DNA from: JBBQIY01 sp964618405
Lineage (GTDB): Bacteria; Verrucomicrobiota; Kiritimatiellia; RFP12; UBA3636
Direction: 5' to 3'
Assembly (NCBI GenBank): GCA_964618405.1
Contig: CAZUAY010000066.1
Location: 1 to 15,241 of the forward strand
DNA: 15,241 bases
The notes under the pieces are model-generated. The model was not told the DNA's origin. It did not search any database and was given only the letters and a program-made list of their open reading frames with translations. Position 1 is the stretch's first letter; every line of letters starts with the position of its first letter. Shown piece after piece: positions 7,242-13,818 of this stretch. Position numbers and translations under genes: made by a program.

Positions 7242-8578
7242 GCTGGATTGTCCTGTCGTGTTTTGGATAACTTCTGGAACAACAAGGCCTCTAGCCGGGA
7301 CCGCACCGTCACCCACGTCATGGAATCGAAAACCTCACCTGCAAAAGCATAGGTCAGCAGATCGCGAGCTGCTTCCTTTTCAATTCCTCGAGAACGCATG
7401 TAGAACAGCGCATCCTCGTGGATTTGACCTACCGTCGCGCCGTGTTTGCAGCGGACATCGTCGGCGTAGATTTCGAGTTGTGGTTTTGAGTAGATCGTCG
7501 CATCGTCGGAGAGGAGCAGGTTTGGATTGCTCTGAAATGCGTTTGTCTTTTGTGCATCCTCTCTCACTAAAATCTTGCCGTTAAAAACGCCAACGCCTTT
7601 ATCGGCAAGAATTCCCTTGTAGAGTTCCTCGCTGTTGCAGTTTGGCTTGGCGTGGTCGAGTGTCGTGTGGTTGTCAATATGCTGCTGACCTGTTGCGACA
7701 AAGAGACCGCCCAAATTGCATTCCGCGCCTTCTGCATTGAGTGCGATGTCGACATGGTTCCGCGTGATGGCCCCGCCAAAACAAATGTTGTGGGCGAGGA
7801 GCCGGCTACTTCGCTCTTGGACTGTCCGCAGCGTGGCAATGTGGAAAGCTTTTTCGTTCTCTTGTTGCAGTTTATAGTGCTCAAGCGCTGCGCCCTCGGC
7901 GATCACCATCTCGCTCACTGCGTTCGTAAAATGTACACCATCCCCAATCGTCAGATAACTCTCGATAATGGTCGCGCGGCTGTTGGCTCCGAGGATGTAC
8001 AGATTCCGCGGATGCGAGACCACGGGTTTCCCTTCTAGCATACCAATTGAGAGAACGAGAATCGGCTCTTCTAGGATACAACCTTTCTCAACTTCAACCA
8101 GCGCACCATCGCGGAAGAGCGCTGTGTTCAGTGCCACAAAACCATGACCCTCAGGCCGGGCGTATTGTCCCAAATGATTTTCGAGTGTTTTGTCTTTGCT
8201 TTTGAGTAGCGATGCGAGGTTGGTCACGCGTACGCTTGCTGGTAGTGTTCCTCTTGAAGAAAGTTCCTCCGAGAAAAACCCATTCACAAAGACAAGACGT
8301 GTGCAGCACTGGAGTTTGGTAAGTTGTTCCCGACCGATGCGCTCCCGCGTCAAGTCGCCGATCGATTTCTCTGCCGGCTGGAAGGCGCCCTCCACGATCG
8401 GTTCAACATTCGTGTATTTCCAGTCTTCGTTACGCGTGGTGGGGAAACCGATTTCCGCAAACTCATCCATCGCCGCCTCACGCAGGGTACGCAACCATGG
8501 CGCCTCATCAAGGGTCTCCTTGGTGAGCTTAGCGAATTGGGCAAAGTAAGCGTCCTGCCCCTCTTTTATCCCGATCAT
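7238..8578 (-). CDS. sufD: Fe-S cluster scaffold protein SufD
   Basis: SufD pairs with SufB in the SufBC2D scaffold complex. The 446 residues show the family layout: a helical N-terminal part with GFPTTRNEDWKYTNV (44-58), a beta-helix core, and the C-terminal helical SufC-binding region with CKHGATVGQIHEDALFYMRSRGI (377-399). H379 in CKHGAT corresponds to E. coli SufD His360, which is implicated in cluster building at the SufB-SufD interface. DNHTTLDHAKPNCNSEELYKGIL (302-324) is the conserved core segment shared with SufB. The start codon shares one base with the sufC stop (TAATG, 8580-8576) and the stop overlaps the sufS start by 4 bases. Confidence 0.95.
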   Translation of the reverse strand: MIGIKEGQDAYFAQFAKLTKETLDEAPWLRTLREAAMDEFAEIGFPTTRNEDWKYTNVEPIVEGAFQPAEKSIGDLTRERIGREQLTKLQCCTRLVFVNGFFSEELSSRGTLPASVRVTNLASLLKSKDKTLENHLGQYARPEGHGFVALNTALFRDGALVEVEKGCILEEPILVLSIGMLEGKPVVSHPRNLYILGANSRATIIESYLTIGDGVHFTNAVSEMVIAEGAALEHYKLQQENEKAFHIATLRTVQERSSRLLAHNICFGGAITRNHVDIALNAEGAECNLGGLFVATGQQHIDNHTTLDHAKPNCNSEELYKGILADKGVGVFNGKILVREDAQKTNAFQSNPNLLLSDDATIYSKPQLEIYADDVRCKHGATVGQIHEDALFYMRSRGIEKEAARDLLTYAFAGEVFDSMTWVTVRSRLEALLFQKLSKTRQDNPA

Positions 8579-9339
8579 TAGACCTCCTCCTGCGCCGCGG
8601 ATGCGTCGATGTCCGCGTAGCCTTTCTGCTCGAGTTCGAGTGCCAGCGATTTGTCGCCGGATTTCACGATGCGTCCGTTGTGCATCACGTGCACGAAATC
8701 GGGTACAATGTAACTCAGGAGCCGTTGATAATGGGTGACGAGGATGAACGCGCGGTCTGGGCTGCGCATGGCGTTAACGCCATCGGCAACGGCCTTGAGC
8801 GCGTCGATGTCGAGGCCAGAGTCCGTCTCGTCGAGGATCGCCAGCGTCGGCTCTAAGACCGCGAGTTGGAAAATTTCGTTACGCTTTTTCTCGCCGCCGG
8901 AGAAGCCGACATTGACAGGGCGACCGAGCAGATCCTCCGACATATGGAGCAACTTAATTTTTTTTTGAACGAGTTCAAAAAAGTCGACTGCGTCCAAGCG
9001 TTCTTGACCTCGATGGGTGCGGATGCTGTTGAGCGCGGCGCGAAGGAAGTACATCGTGCTAACGCCGGGGATTTCTACGGGGTATTGAAACCCGAGGAAG
9101 ATGCCTTCGGCGGCGCGTGTTTCCGGCTCCATCTCGAGGAGATCCTTCCCTCTGAAGGTAACTTCCCCGCCTGTGACCTCGTAAACCTCGCGGCCCGACA
9201 GGACATGGGCTAAGGTACTTTTCCCGGAACCGTTCGGACCCATGATGGCATGGACCTCTCCCGGCTTGACCTCGAGGTTAATGCCTTTAAGGATTTGTCT
9301 TTCGCCTACTTTGGCTTGTAAGTTTTTGATTGTTAGCAT
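8578..9339 (-). CDS. sufC: Fe-S assembly ATPase SufC
   Basis: SufC is the ABC-type ATPase that drives conformational change in the SufBC2D complex; it is cytosolic and not a transporter component. The 253 residues have Walker A GPNGSGKST (34-42), the Q-loop region LGFQYPVEIPGV (82-93), the signature FSGGEKKR (146-153) in the SufC form, Walker B LAILDE (166-171), the D-loop DSGLDIDALK (173-182) and the switch histidine H203 in VTHYQR. The phrase FQYPVEIPGV is highly typical of SufC. The start at 9339 has AGGAT about 7 bases upstream, inside the end of sufB, and lies 4 bases from the sufB stop. Confidence 0.96.
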   Translation of the reverse strand: MLTIKNLQAKVGERQILKGINLEVKPGEVHAIMGPNGSGKSTLAHVLSGREVYEVTGGEVTFRGKDLLEMEPETRAAEGIFLGFQYPVEIPGVSTMYFLRAALNSIRTHRGQERLDAVDFFELVQKKIKLLHMSEDLLGRPVNVGFSGGEKKRNEIFQLAVLEPTLAILDETDSGLDIDALKAVADGVNAMRSPDRAFILVTHYQRLLSYIVPDFVHVMHNGRIVKSGDKSLALELEQKGYADIDASAAQEEV

Positions 9340-9343
9340 GTGT

Positions 9344-10789
9344 TTATCCTACGCTTCCTTCGAGACTGACGCTTAATAATTTCTGGGCTTCAACGGCGAA
9401 CTCCATGGGAAGCTCTTTGAAAACTTCTTTACAGAATCCGTTTACAATTAGGTTTACCGCTTCTTCGGTCGAAATGCCCCGTTGCCGGCAGTAGAAGATC
9501 TGGTCATCGCCAATTCGCGAAGTGGTCGCCTCGTGCTCCACGGTCGTGGTCGCGTTCTTGACTTCGAGATAGGGAAAGGTATGTGCGCCGCATCGATCAC
9601 CGATCAGCAGGGAGTCGCACTGTGAATGATTCCGTGCATTTTCGGCGCTCTTCAGCACCTTGACTAGACCACGGTAGCTGTTTTGACCGCGGCCAGCAGA
9701 AATACCCTTGGAGACAATCGTGCTCGTGGTGTTTTTCCCGATGTGGATCATCTTGGTGCCGGTGTCTGCCTGCTGGTAATTGTTCGTGACGGCTACCGAG
9801 TAGAATTCGCCCACCGAATTGTCGCCGATGAGCAAGCAACTTGGATACTTCCACGTGACGGCGGAGCCTGTTTCGAGTTGCGTCCAAGAAATCTTGGAGT
9901 TTTTTCCCAAACATTTTCCACGTTTGGTGACGAAGTTGTAGATGCCACCTTTGCCCTCTTTGTCGCCCGGATACCAGTTCTGCACGGTGGAGTATTTGAT
10001 CGAAGCATTGTCGAGCGCGACCAATTCCACAACGGCGGCATGCAATTGACTCGTATCGCGGATGGGAGCCGAACATCCTTCAAGATAACTGACATGGGCA
10101 CCTTCTTCGGCAATGATCAGCGTACGCTCGAATTGTCCTGTATCCTGTGCGTTGATGCGAAAATAGGTTGAGAGTTCCATCGGACAGCGAACGCCCTTAG
10201 GGATGTATGCGAACGAACCGTCACTGAAAACAGCCGCATTCAGGGATGCGAAATAGTTATCCGTGGGCGGTACAACCGTCCCAAGGTACTTCTTGATGAG
10301 GTGCGGATGTTCGCGGACGGCTTCTGAGAAAGAGCAGAAAATGATGCCTTCCTTCGCCAGGGCCTCACGGTAGGTGGTGCCCACGGAGATACTATCGAAA
10401 ACAGCATCGACAGCTACGCCCGCCAGTTTTCCCTGTTCCTTCAGGGGGATGCCCAGTTTTTCGTAGGTTTCGAGCAGCTTCGGATCGACATCCTCTAAGC
10501 TTTTGGGACCCTCTTGATTCGTCTTCGGGCTGGAATAATAGGCCATGGCCTGATAGTCGATGGTCGGGTAGTTGACCATCGCCCACGTTGGCTCCTTCAT
10601 GGTCAGCCAATGACGATACGCTTTCAGACGCCATTCTAGAACGAATTCCGGTTCGTTCTTCTTGGCAGAGATCAGCCGGATGACATCCTCATTCAAGCCG
10701 TGAGGTATCGACTCCGATTCGATGTCTGTTACGAAACCGTATTTGTATTCTTGATCCGTAAAGGATTTGATTTCATCGTTGGTGCTCAT
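9344..10789 (-). CDS. sufB: Fe-S cluster scaffold protein SufB
   Basis: SufB is the main scaffold on which the nascent cluster forms. The 481 residues are full length. YSSPK (85-89), RCPMELSTYFRIN (201-213) and EGCSAP (237-242) appear in family order, followed by MIHIGKNTTSTIVSKGISAGRGQNSYRG, then HSQCDSLLIGDRCGAHTFPY (388-407) and VEHEATTSRI (417-426). C391, H419 and E420 match E. coli SufB Cys405, His433 and Glu434, which are implicated in cluster assembly; C239 matches Cys254 on the proposed sulfur path. It is the first gene of the operon. The start at 10789 has only a weak purine-rich leader (AGAGAA about 11 bases upstream), in contrast to the later genes. Confidence 0.96.
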   Translation of the reverse strand: MSTNDEIKSFTDQEYKYGFVTDIESESIPHGLNEDVIRLISAKKNEPEFVLEWRLKAYRHWLTMKEPTWAMVNYPTIDYQAMAYYSSPKTNQEGPKSLEDVDPKLLETYEKLGIPLKEQGKLAGVAVDAVFDSISVGTTYREALAKEGIIFCSFSEAVREHPHLIKKYLGTVVPPTDNYFASLNAAVFSDGSFAYIPKGVRCPMELSTYFRINAQDTGQFERTLIIAEEGAHVSYLEGCSAPIRDTSQLHAAVVELVALDNASIKYSTVQNWYPGDKEGKGGIYNFVTKRGKCLGKNSKISWTQLETGSAVTWKYPSCLLIGDNSVGEFYSVAVTNNYQQADTGTKMIHIGKNTTSTIVSKGISAGRGQNSYRGLVKVLKSAENARNHSQCDSLLIGDRCGAHTFPYLEVKNATTTVEHEATTSRIGDDQIFYCRQRGISTEEAVNLIVNGFCKEVFKELPMEFAVEAQKLLSVSLEGSVG

Positions 10790-10854
10790 GCTAAATTGTT
10801 TTCTCTGTTTCTGATGCAGGTTCGGCGACGTGCGATCCCCTAAGTTCGATTCTT

Positions 10855-10883
10855 ATTGTGAGAAGAGACGTGAAAAGTGTCAA
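10855..10883 (-). promoter_or_regulatory. Sigma70-type promoter of the suf operon
   Basis: On the minus strand a perfect TTGACA (10883-10878) is followed after 17 bases by CACAAT (10860-10855, 4 of 6 matches). Transcription would start near 10848, leaving a leader of about 60 bases before sufB. A second TTGACA lies upstream at 10930-10925, with GATACT after 16 bases, and could be an alternative promoter. Confidence 0.5.
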
Positions 10884-10904
10884 GCCTTTAATCGCGTTAC
10901 AAAG

Positions 10905-10919
10905 TATCACACAGTGATA
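10905..10919. promoter_or_regulatory. Perfect palindrome, candidate operator of the suf operon
   Basis: TATCACACAGTGATA is a perfect inverted repeat (6-base arms, 3-base spacer). It lies between the upstream TTGACA (10930-10925) and its possible -10, and about 22 bases above the proximal -35. Fe-S operons are usually controlled by iron, oxidative stress or cluster status (IscR/SufR/Fur-type regulators in other bacteria), but this site does not match the IscR or cyanobacterial SufR consensus that I know. The regulator is unknown and not encoded in the window. Confidence 0.4.
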
Positions 10920-10946
10920 TAGCATGTCAATTTTTGTTTTCGCACA

Positions 10947-11002
10947 GGATTCAGAGCCGAGGATTCAGAAGTCAGTAGCCAGAATTCAGAAGTTGGGAAT
11001 CC
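10947..11002. repeat. Block of eight degenerate 7-base tandem repeats
   Basis: The stretch divides without gaps into eight 7-base units of the rough pattern G(A/G)A(T/G)(T/C)CA. Clear units are GGATTCA at 10947 and 10961, GAAGTCA at 10968, GTAGCCA at 10975 and GAATTCA at 10982. It does not code and lies between the suf promoter region and a large dyad. A second heptamer block with a different consensus lies at 15189-15241. Confidence 0.55.
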
Positions 11003-11046
11003 ACCCGCTTACTCCTATAGCTTCGAGTCAAAAAGTGGTTTCAACG

Positions 11047-11106
11047 AACGGAGCGGGGACATTCCTGTCCCCGACACGACGGGGGTTGGAAAACCCCCGC
11101 TCCGTT
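11047..11106. repeat. 60-base dyad element with two internal hairpins (REP-like)
   Basis: The ends are a perfect 12-base inverted repeat, AACGGAGCGGGG (11047-11058) and CCCCGCTCCGTT (11095-11106). Between them are two perfect 7-bp hairpins: GGGGACA-TTCC-TGTCCCC (11055-11072) and GGGGGTT-GGAA-AACCCCC (11081-11098). The outer stem and both hairpins could form a three-way junction with AACGGAGC/GCTCCGTT as its base. The two tetraloops, TTCC and GGAA, are complementary. It resembles repetitive extragenic palindromes moved by IS200-like (RAYT) transposases, but copy number cannot be seen here. Confidence 0.6.
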
Positions 11107-11269
11107 TGCTTTGCTCGTCCTCGATTCATGCGAAAAGTTACCCCATCGTTTTTTCGCGAGCGCGGCAGCGCGGAGGGCTTACCTCTATTTCGACGAGATA
11201 ATTCTTGTCTCTGTTCTTGCAACACGATGGGAGAAGGTTCCATCTGTGCATAACCGGAGAAAGAAACGC

Positions 11270-11299
11270 TTGACGTATTTCTGGCGATGGTGGTAGCAT
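11270..11299 (+). promoter_or_regulatory. Candidate promoter of the MFS transporter gene
   Basis: TTGACG (11270-11275, 5 of 6 matches) and TAGCAT (11294-11299, 4 of 6) are separated by 18 bases. Transcription would begin near 11306, about 29 bases before the start codon chosen at 11335. Confidence 0.4.
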
Positions 11300-11334
11300 A
11301 ACCAACTAACCGGAAACAAGTTAAGGTGATACAC

Positions 11335-12570
11335 ATGGCGCCAAGCGACGATAAGCTATTATTATCCAGAGCCAACAAGATGGCGATTGCGTGGTGCATT
11401 AATGAGTTAGCGTATTCAATTGTTTATCCGTTTATCCCGCTTTATTTACACAATAGTCGTGGGTTTTCAATGGCGACAGTCAGTTGGATCTTTCCTATGA
11501 TGGGGATAGGCGCTATCGTGGGGCCATTAGTCGCGGGACCTTTGGTGGACTTCTGGGGCCGTCGAAAAATTCTCATATGCGGACCGATTATTCGTGGCTT
11601 TTTGTTCTTTTTATTAGCATTTTTCGTCTATAAAGACAGTTCGTTTAAGAGTTTTGCCTTTATTTTAATGGCAAACACTTTTTTCGGAACCTTCTTTCAA
11701 AACGCTTCGGACGCCTACCTTACTGATCTAACGCCACTGAACAAACGAGCAAAAGTGTATAGTCGAATCAGGGTTGGATCGAATGTTGGCTGGGCCGTGG
11801 GTCCTATGCTCGGAGCTTTTCTCGCTCGCTCCCCGTTTTCTTTGTTGTTTGCATTAACAGGTGTTTTGTGCCTTTGTGGAGCGACCTTCACGGCCTGTAC
11901 GTGTGTCGAAATAAAACCTTCCGAATCACATGTGGAAACGATTGGTTTGTCAAGCGGCATGAAGGTTGACGTCTGGAAAATATTAAAACACCATCAGTTC
12001 CTTGCTTTTGTTTTTTTCTATTTTGTGATCATGATGCTTGTTTCACAGCTTTATTCGACGATGTCGGTGTATTCAACACAAGTTGTAGGAGTGAGTAGGA
12101 ATATGTTGGGCATTGTTTACTCAATTAATGGTGCTACGGTTGTATTGTTACAAATTCCTCTAACGAAATACCTCGACAAATTCGGCTGCAATTTATACCC
12201 GCGAATGATTATAGGGGCGATGCTTTATGGAATCGGCTATTTTGTGCTGGGCTTTGCAACTTCAGCCGTGTTTTTAATGGCTATTGTTGTGACCGTCACA
12301 TTGGGGGAAATCATTCTTACCCCCTCAGCTTATGCTTTGGTGAGTAGCATGGCACCTGCTAAGTGGGTCGGGAGATACATGGGCGTCTTTGGATTGTTGC
12401 GAGGCATTGGCTATGCAATAGGGCCATGGATTGGCGCCCAATTGTTCGCTCGAATGAATGATCGCCCCGTCGTGTTATGGAGCCTATTATCGTCTTTCGC
12501 CGTGATTGCAATGATCGGATTTATCATCATAAACGCGATTCAAAAACAGGAATCGTGTTTGAAAGTATAA
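11335..12570 (+). CDS. Major facilitator superfamily transporter
   Basis: This 411-residue protein has the size and roughly 12 hydrophobic segments of an MFS permease. The loop after helix 2 carries GPLVDFWGRRKIL, a clear version of the family's motif A, and a shorter polar stretch in the middle (ACTCVEIKPSESHVETIG onward) separates the two six-helix halves. The start at 11335 is chosen because AAGG (11323-11326) lies 8 bases upstream; an upstream in-frame GTG at 11326 overlaps that site and would add only three residues. The gene looks richer in A+T and TTA/TTT codons than its neighbours, which may reflect acquisition from elsewhere. No enzyme or regulator gene adjoins it, so substrate and direction (drug efflux or sugar/metabolite transport) are open. 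It converges with the DMT transporter. Confidence 0.85.
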   Translation: MAPSDDKLLLSRANKMAIAWCINELAYSIVYPFIPLYLHNSRGFSMATVSWIFPMMGIGAIVGPLVAGPLVDFWGRRKILICGPIIRGFLFFLLAFFVYKDSSFKSFAFILMANTFFGTFFQNASDAYLTDLTPLNKRAKVYSRIRVGSNVGWAVGPMLGAFLARSPFSLLFALTGVLCLCGATFTACTCVEIKPSESHVETIGLSSGMKVDVWKILKHHQFLAFVFFYFVIMMLVSQLYSTMSVYSTQVVGVSRNMLGIVYSINGATVVLLQIPLTKYLDKFGCNLYPRMIIGAMLYGIGYFVLGFATSAVFLMAIVVTVTLGEIILTPSAYALVSSMAPAKWVGRYMGVFGLLRGIGYAIGPWIGAQLFARMNDRPVVLWSLLSSFAVIAMIGFIIINAIQKQESCLKV

Positions 12571-12634
12571 ACAGCGTCACGAGTACCGCATCGCGGCGGA
12601 GGCGATGAAGGTCGAGGAGTACCTAAGGCTCAGG
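12563..12634 (+). pseudogene. Possible short coding remnant after the MFS gene
   Basis: In a plus-strand frame different from the MFS gene, bases 12578-12634 read HEYRIAAEAMKVEEYLRLR, a natural-looking amphipathic helix. The frame is open from 12563, has no credible start, and continues only as antisense to the DMT transporter gene from 12653. It may be the residue of a lost gene between the convergent neighbours, or chance. A 7-base direct repeat, GAGTACC (12581-12587 and 12617-12623), and a weak 6-bp stem, CATCGC/GCGATG (12589-12607), are also here. I do not recognise a family. Confidence 0.2.
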
Positions 12635-12652
12635 GTTGGCTTGCGCCGTCTG

Positions 12653-13585
12653 CTACCAGCACTTTGCTTTGAACAGCGCATCGGCGATCAAACAGCCAGC
12701 AGCAACACAGCCACTAACCATCATGACCCACCAGGCTCGCGTGGTGCGTTCACCAAAACAGAATACGGAGACCAAGGAGCCGCCCAAGATCAGCGTTAAT
12801 GCAACTACCGGAAAGGTAAAGGCAGCGGGGAGCGAGGCTGACAACCGCATCGAAGACATGCCAACAATCGAACCGATAGCGCCCACGAGGCCTAAGCCAA
12901 TTCGCCAGCGAAGAGGGCCTTGAGGCTTTGCGCTGAACAAGATGTCGAGGCCCAGACAAAGTCCCAAGGCTAGGTAAAGCGCGGTCAGGTAGTGGTTCCC
13001 GTAGAGGTTGGCATAGCTCCCAGCTCCACGGGTCGGCACCATGCCCAGCACCTTAAACGCGCCATTGGCGATGGCGTTTACAAAGAAAAGCCCAGCAAGG
13101 ATGCTCGTGTAGAGCAACCAAGTGCGGAGCGTTCGTGGCTGGCACTCATTCTGTCGGTCTCCGTTTGTTTGAAATGAGGCGGAGATCACGCACAGCACGG
13201 CGACGGCCACACCGATTCCCTGCAGGGTGTTTAGGGTTTCGTGCCAGACGATCCGAGCCATGAGAATCACCAAGACAAAACCGAGGAATTTGGCGCAGTT
13301 CATGGGTGAGAGGGGTCCGTGCCGGAGCGCGGCTCCAATGAGTAGCACAAGCAGGTATTGGCTGATACCTACGAAGATGCCGAGACCCCACAATTGCCAG
13401 GGGGAGTGCCAAAAAGGGGCGGGCCACGTCGCCGCTACATAGTAAACTGTGCCGGTTAGGGTAACAATAAAGGCGATCGGCTGTACGGGTACGCCTCGGT
13501 GTTGTCCTAAGCGGTAAATAGTCATGAGCAGGCCGAAAGCGATTCCGGCCAGCAATACGAAGAAAATCGAGGTGGGTGTTAGCAT
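12653..13585 (-). CDS. DMT superfamily (EamA-like) 10-helix transporter
   Basis: The 310 residues form about ten hydrophobic helices, the layout of drug/metabolite transporters built from two five-helix EamA-type halves. The first half begins SIFFVLLAGIAFGLLMTIYRLG and includes LLIGAALRHGPLSPMN (about residues 80-95), a typical small-residue helix end before the fourth helix. A polar stretch with Gln, Asn and Arg (about 139-152) separates the halves. The second half runs to SGCVAAGCLIADALF near the C-terminus. Some relatives move sugars, amino acids or nucleotide precursors; the substrate here cannot be told. The start at 13585 has GAGG about 9 bases upstream. It is a single-gene unit, converging with the MFS gene and diverging from the permease gene at 13819. 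Confidence 0.8.
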   Translation of the reverse strand: MLTPTSIFFVLLAGIAFGLLMTIYRLGQHRGVPVQPIAFIVTLTGTVYYVAATWPAPFWHSPWQLWGLGIFVGISQYLLVLLIGAALRHGPLSPMNCAKFLGFVLVILMARIVWHETLNTLQGIGVAVAVLCVISASFQTNGDRQNECQPRTLRTWLLYTSILAGLFFVNAIANGAFKVLGMVPTRGAGSYANLYGNHYLTALYLALGLCLGLDILFSAKPQGPLRWRIGLGLVGAIGSIVGMSSMRLSASLPAAFTFPVVALTLILGGSLVSVFCFGERTTRAWWVMMVSGCVAAGCLIADALFKAKCW

Positions 13586-13636
13586 TTCGTGTAGGCCTCG
13601 CGGCGCTCTTGAGTGGGGTTTTTCGATTGGCGCAAC

Positions 13637-13665
13637 AGTATTTCATTTTCATGAGGTGTTGTCGA
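13637..13665 (-). promoter_or_regulatory. Candidate promoter of the DMT transporter gene
   Basis: On the minus strand TCGACA (13665-13660, 5 of 6 matches) and AATACT (13642-13637, 4 of 6) are 17 bases apart. This gives a transcript start near 13630 and a leader of about 45 bases before the start at 13585. Confidence 0.3.
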
Positions 13666-13761
13666 TGGCCAAAAGAGGGTCATTTTGAGCGACCCTGTAT
13701 CCGTTTTTTCTTGATGTTCGCGTCAAGTTTCATTACCTTAGTGCTCTGTTTTGTATCATGA

Positions 13762-13791
13762 TTGACTTTAATTTTTTTAGTGAAACGTAAT
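13762..13791 (+). promoter_or_regulatory. Candidate promoter of the SLC13/ArsB-like permease gene
   Basis: TTGACT (13762-13767, 5 of 6 matches) and CGTAAT (13786-13791, 4 of 6) are 18 bases apart. The spacer contains a run of seven T. Transcription would start near 13798, about 21 bases before the start codon, with AGAGGA at 13802-13807 as the ribosome binding site. TATCAT at 13754-13759 is an alternative -10 but lacks a good -35. Confidence 0.35.
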
Positions 13792-13818
13792 TGAGTGTCC
13801 AAGAGGACTGAGTGACTT

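Larger units (their letters stand above)
10790..11334. other. 545-bp divergent intergenic region between sufB and the MFS gene
   Basis: No gene is supported here. In order it holds: the sufB leader (10790-10854); a suf promoter (10855-10883); a perfect palindrome with an upstream second TTGACA (10905-10930); a block of degenerate 7-base repeats (10947-11002); a 60-base dyad element (11047-11106); about 160 bases with no assignable function; and a promoter and ribosome binding site for the MFS gene (11270-11326). Open frames on both strands within it run through the dyad and repeats and look accidental. Confidence 0.6.

Noticed and set aside
7242..7316. Longer sufS starting at 7316
   Set aside because: It would add 25 atypical residues and overlap sufD by 79 bases. 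The ATG at 7241 has AGGACA upstream and the 4-base overlap typical of this operon.
9683..10171. 162-codon plus-strand open frame inside sufB
   Set aside because: It is the antisense shadow of the conserved sufB sequence and has no ribosome binding site of note.
11326..11334. GTG start for the MFS gene at 11326
   Set aside because: It overlaps the AAGG ribosome binding site that suits the ATG at 11335.
11028..11399. 123-codon minus-strand frame across the dyad element
   Set aside because: It runs through the palindromic repeat and into the MFS gene antisense; its composition reflects the repeat, not a protein.
13676..13708. Hairpin AGGGTC/GACCCT followed by a T-run, as an intrinsic terminator
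   Set aside because: The stem is only 6 bp with a 9-base loop, the T-run begins 7 bases after it, and no plus-strand gene lies immediately upstream to terminate.
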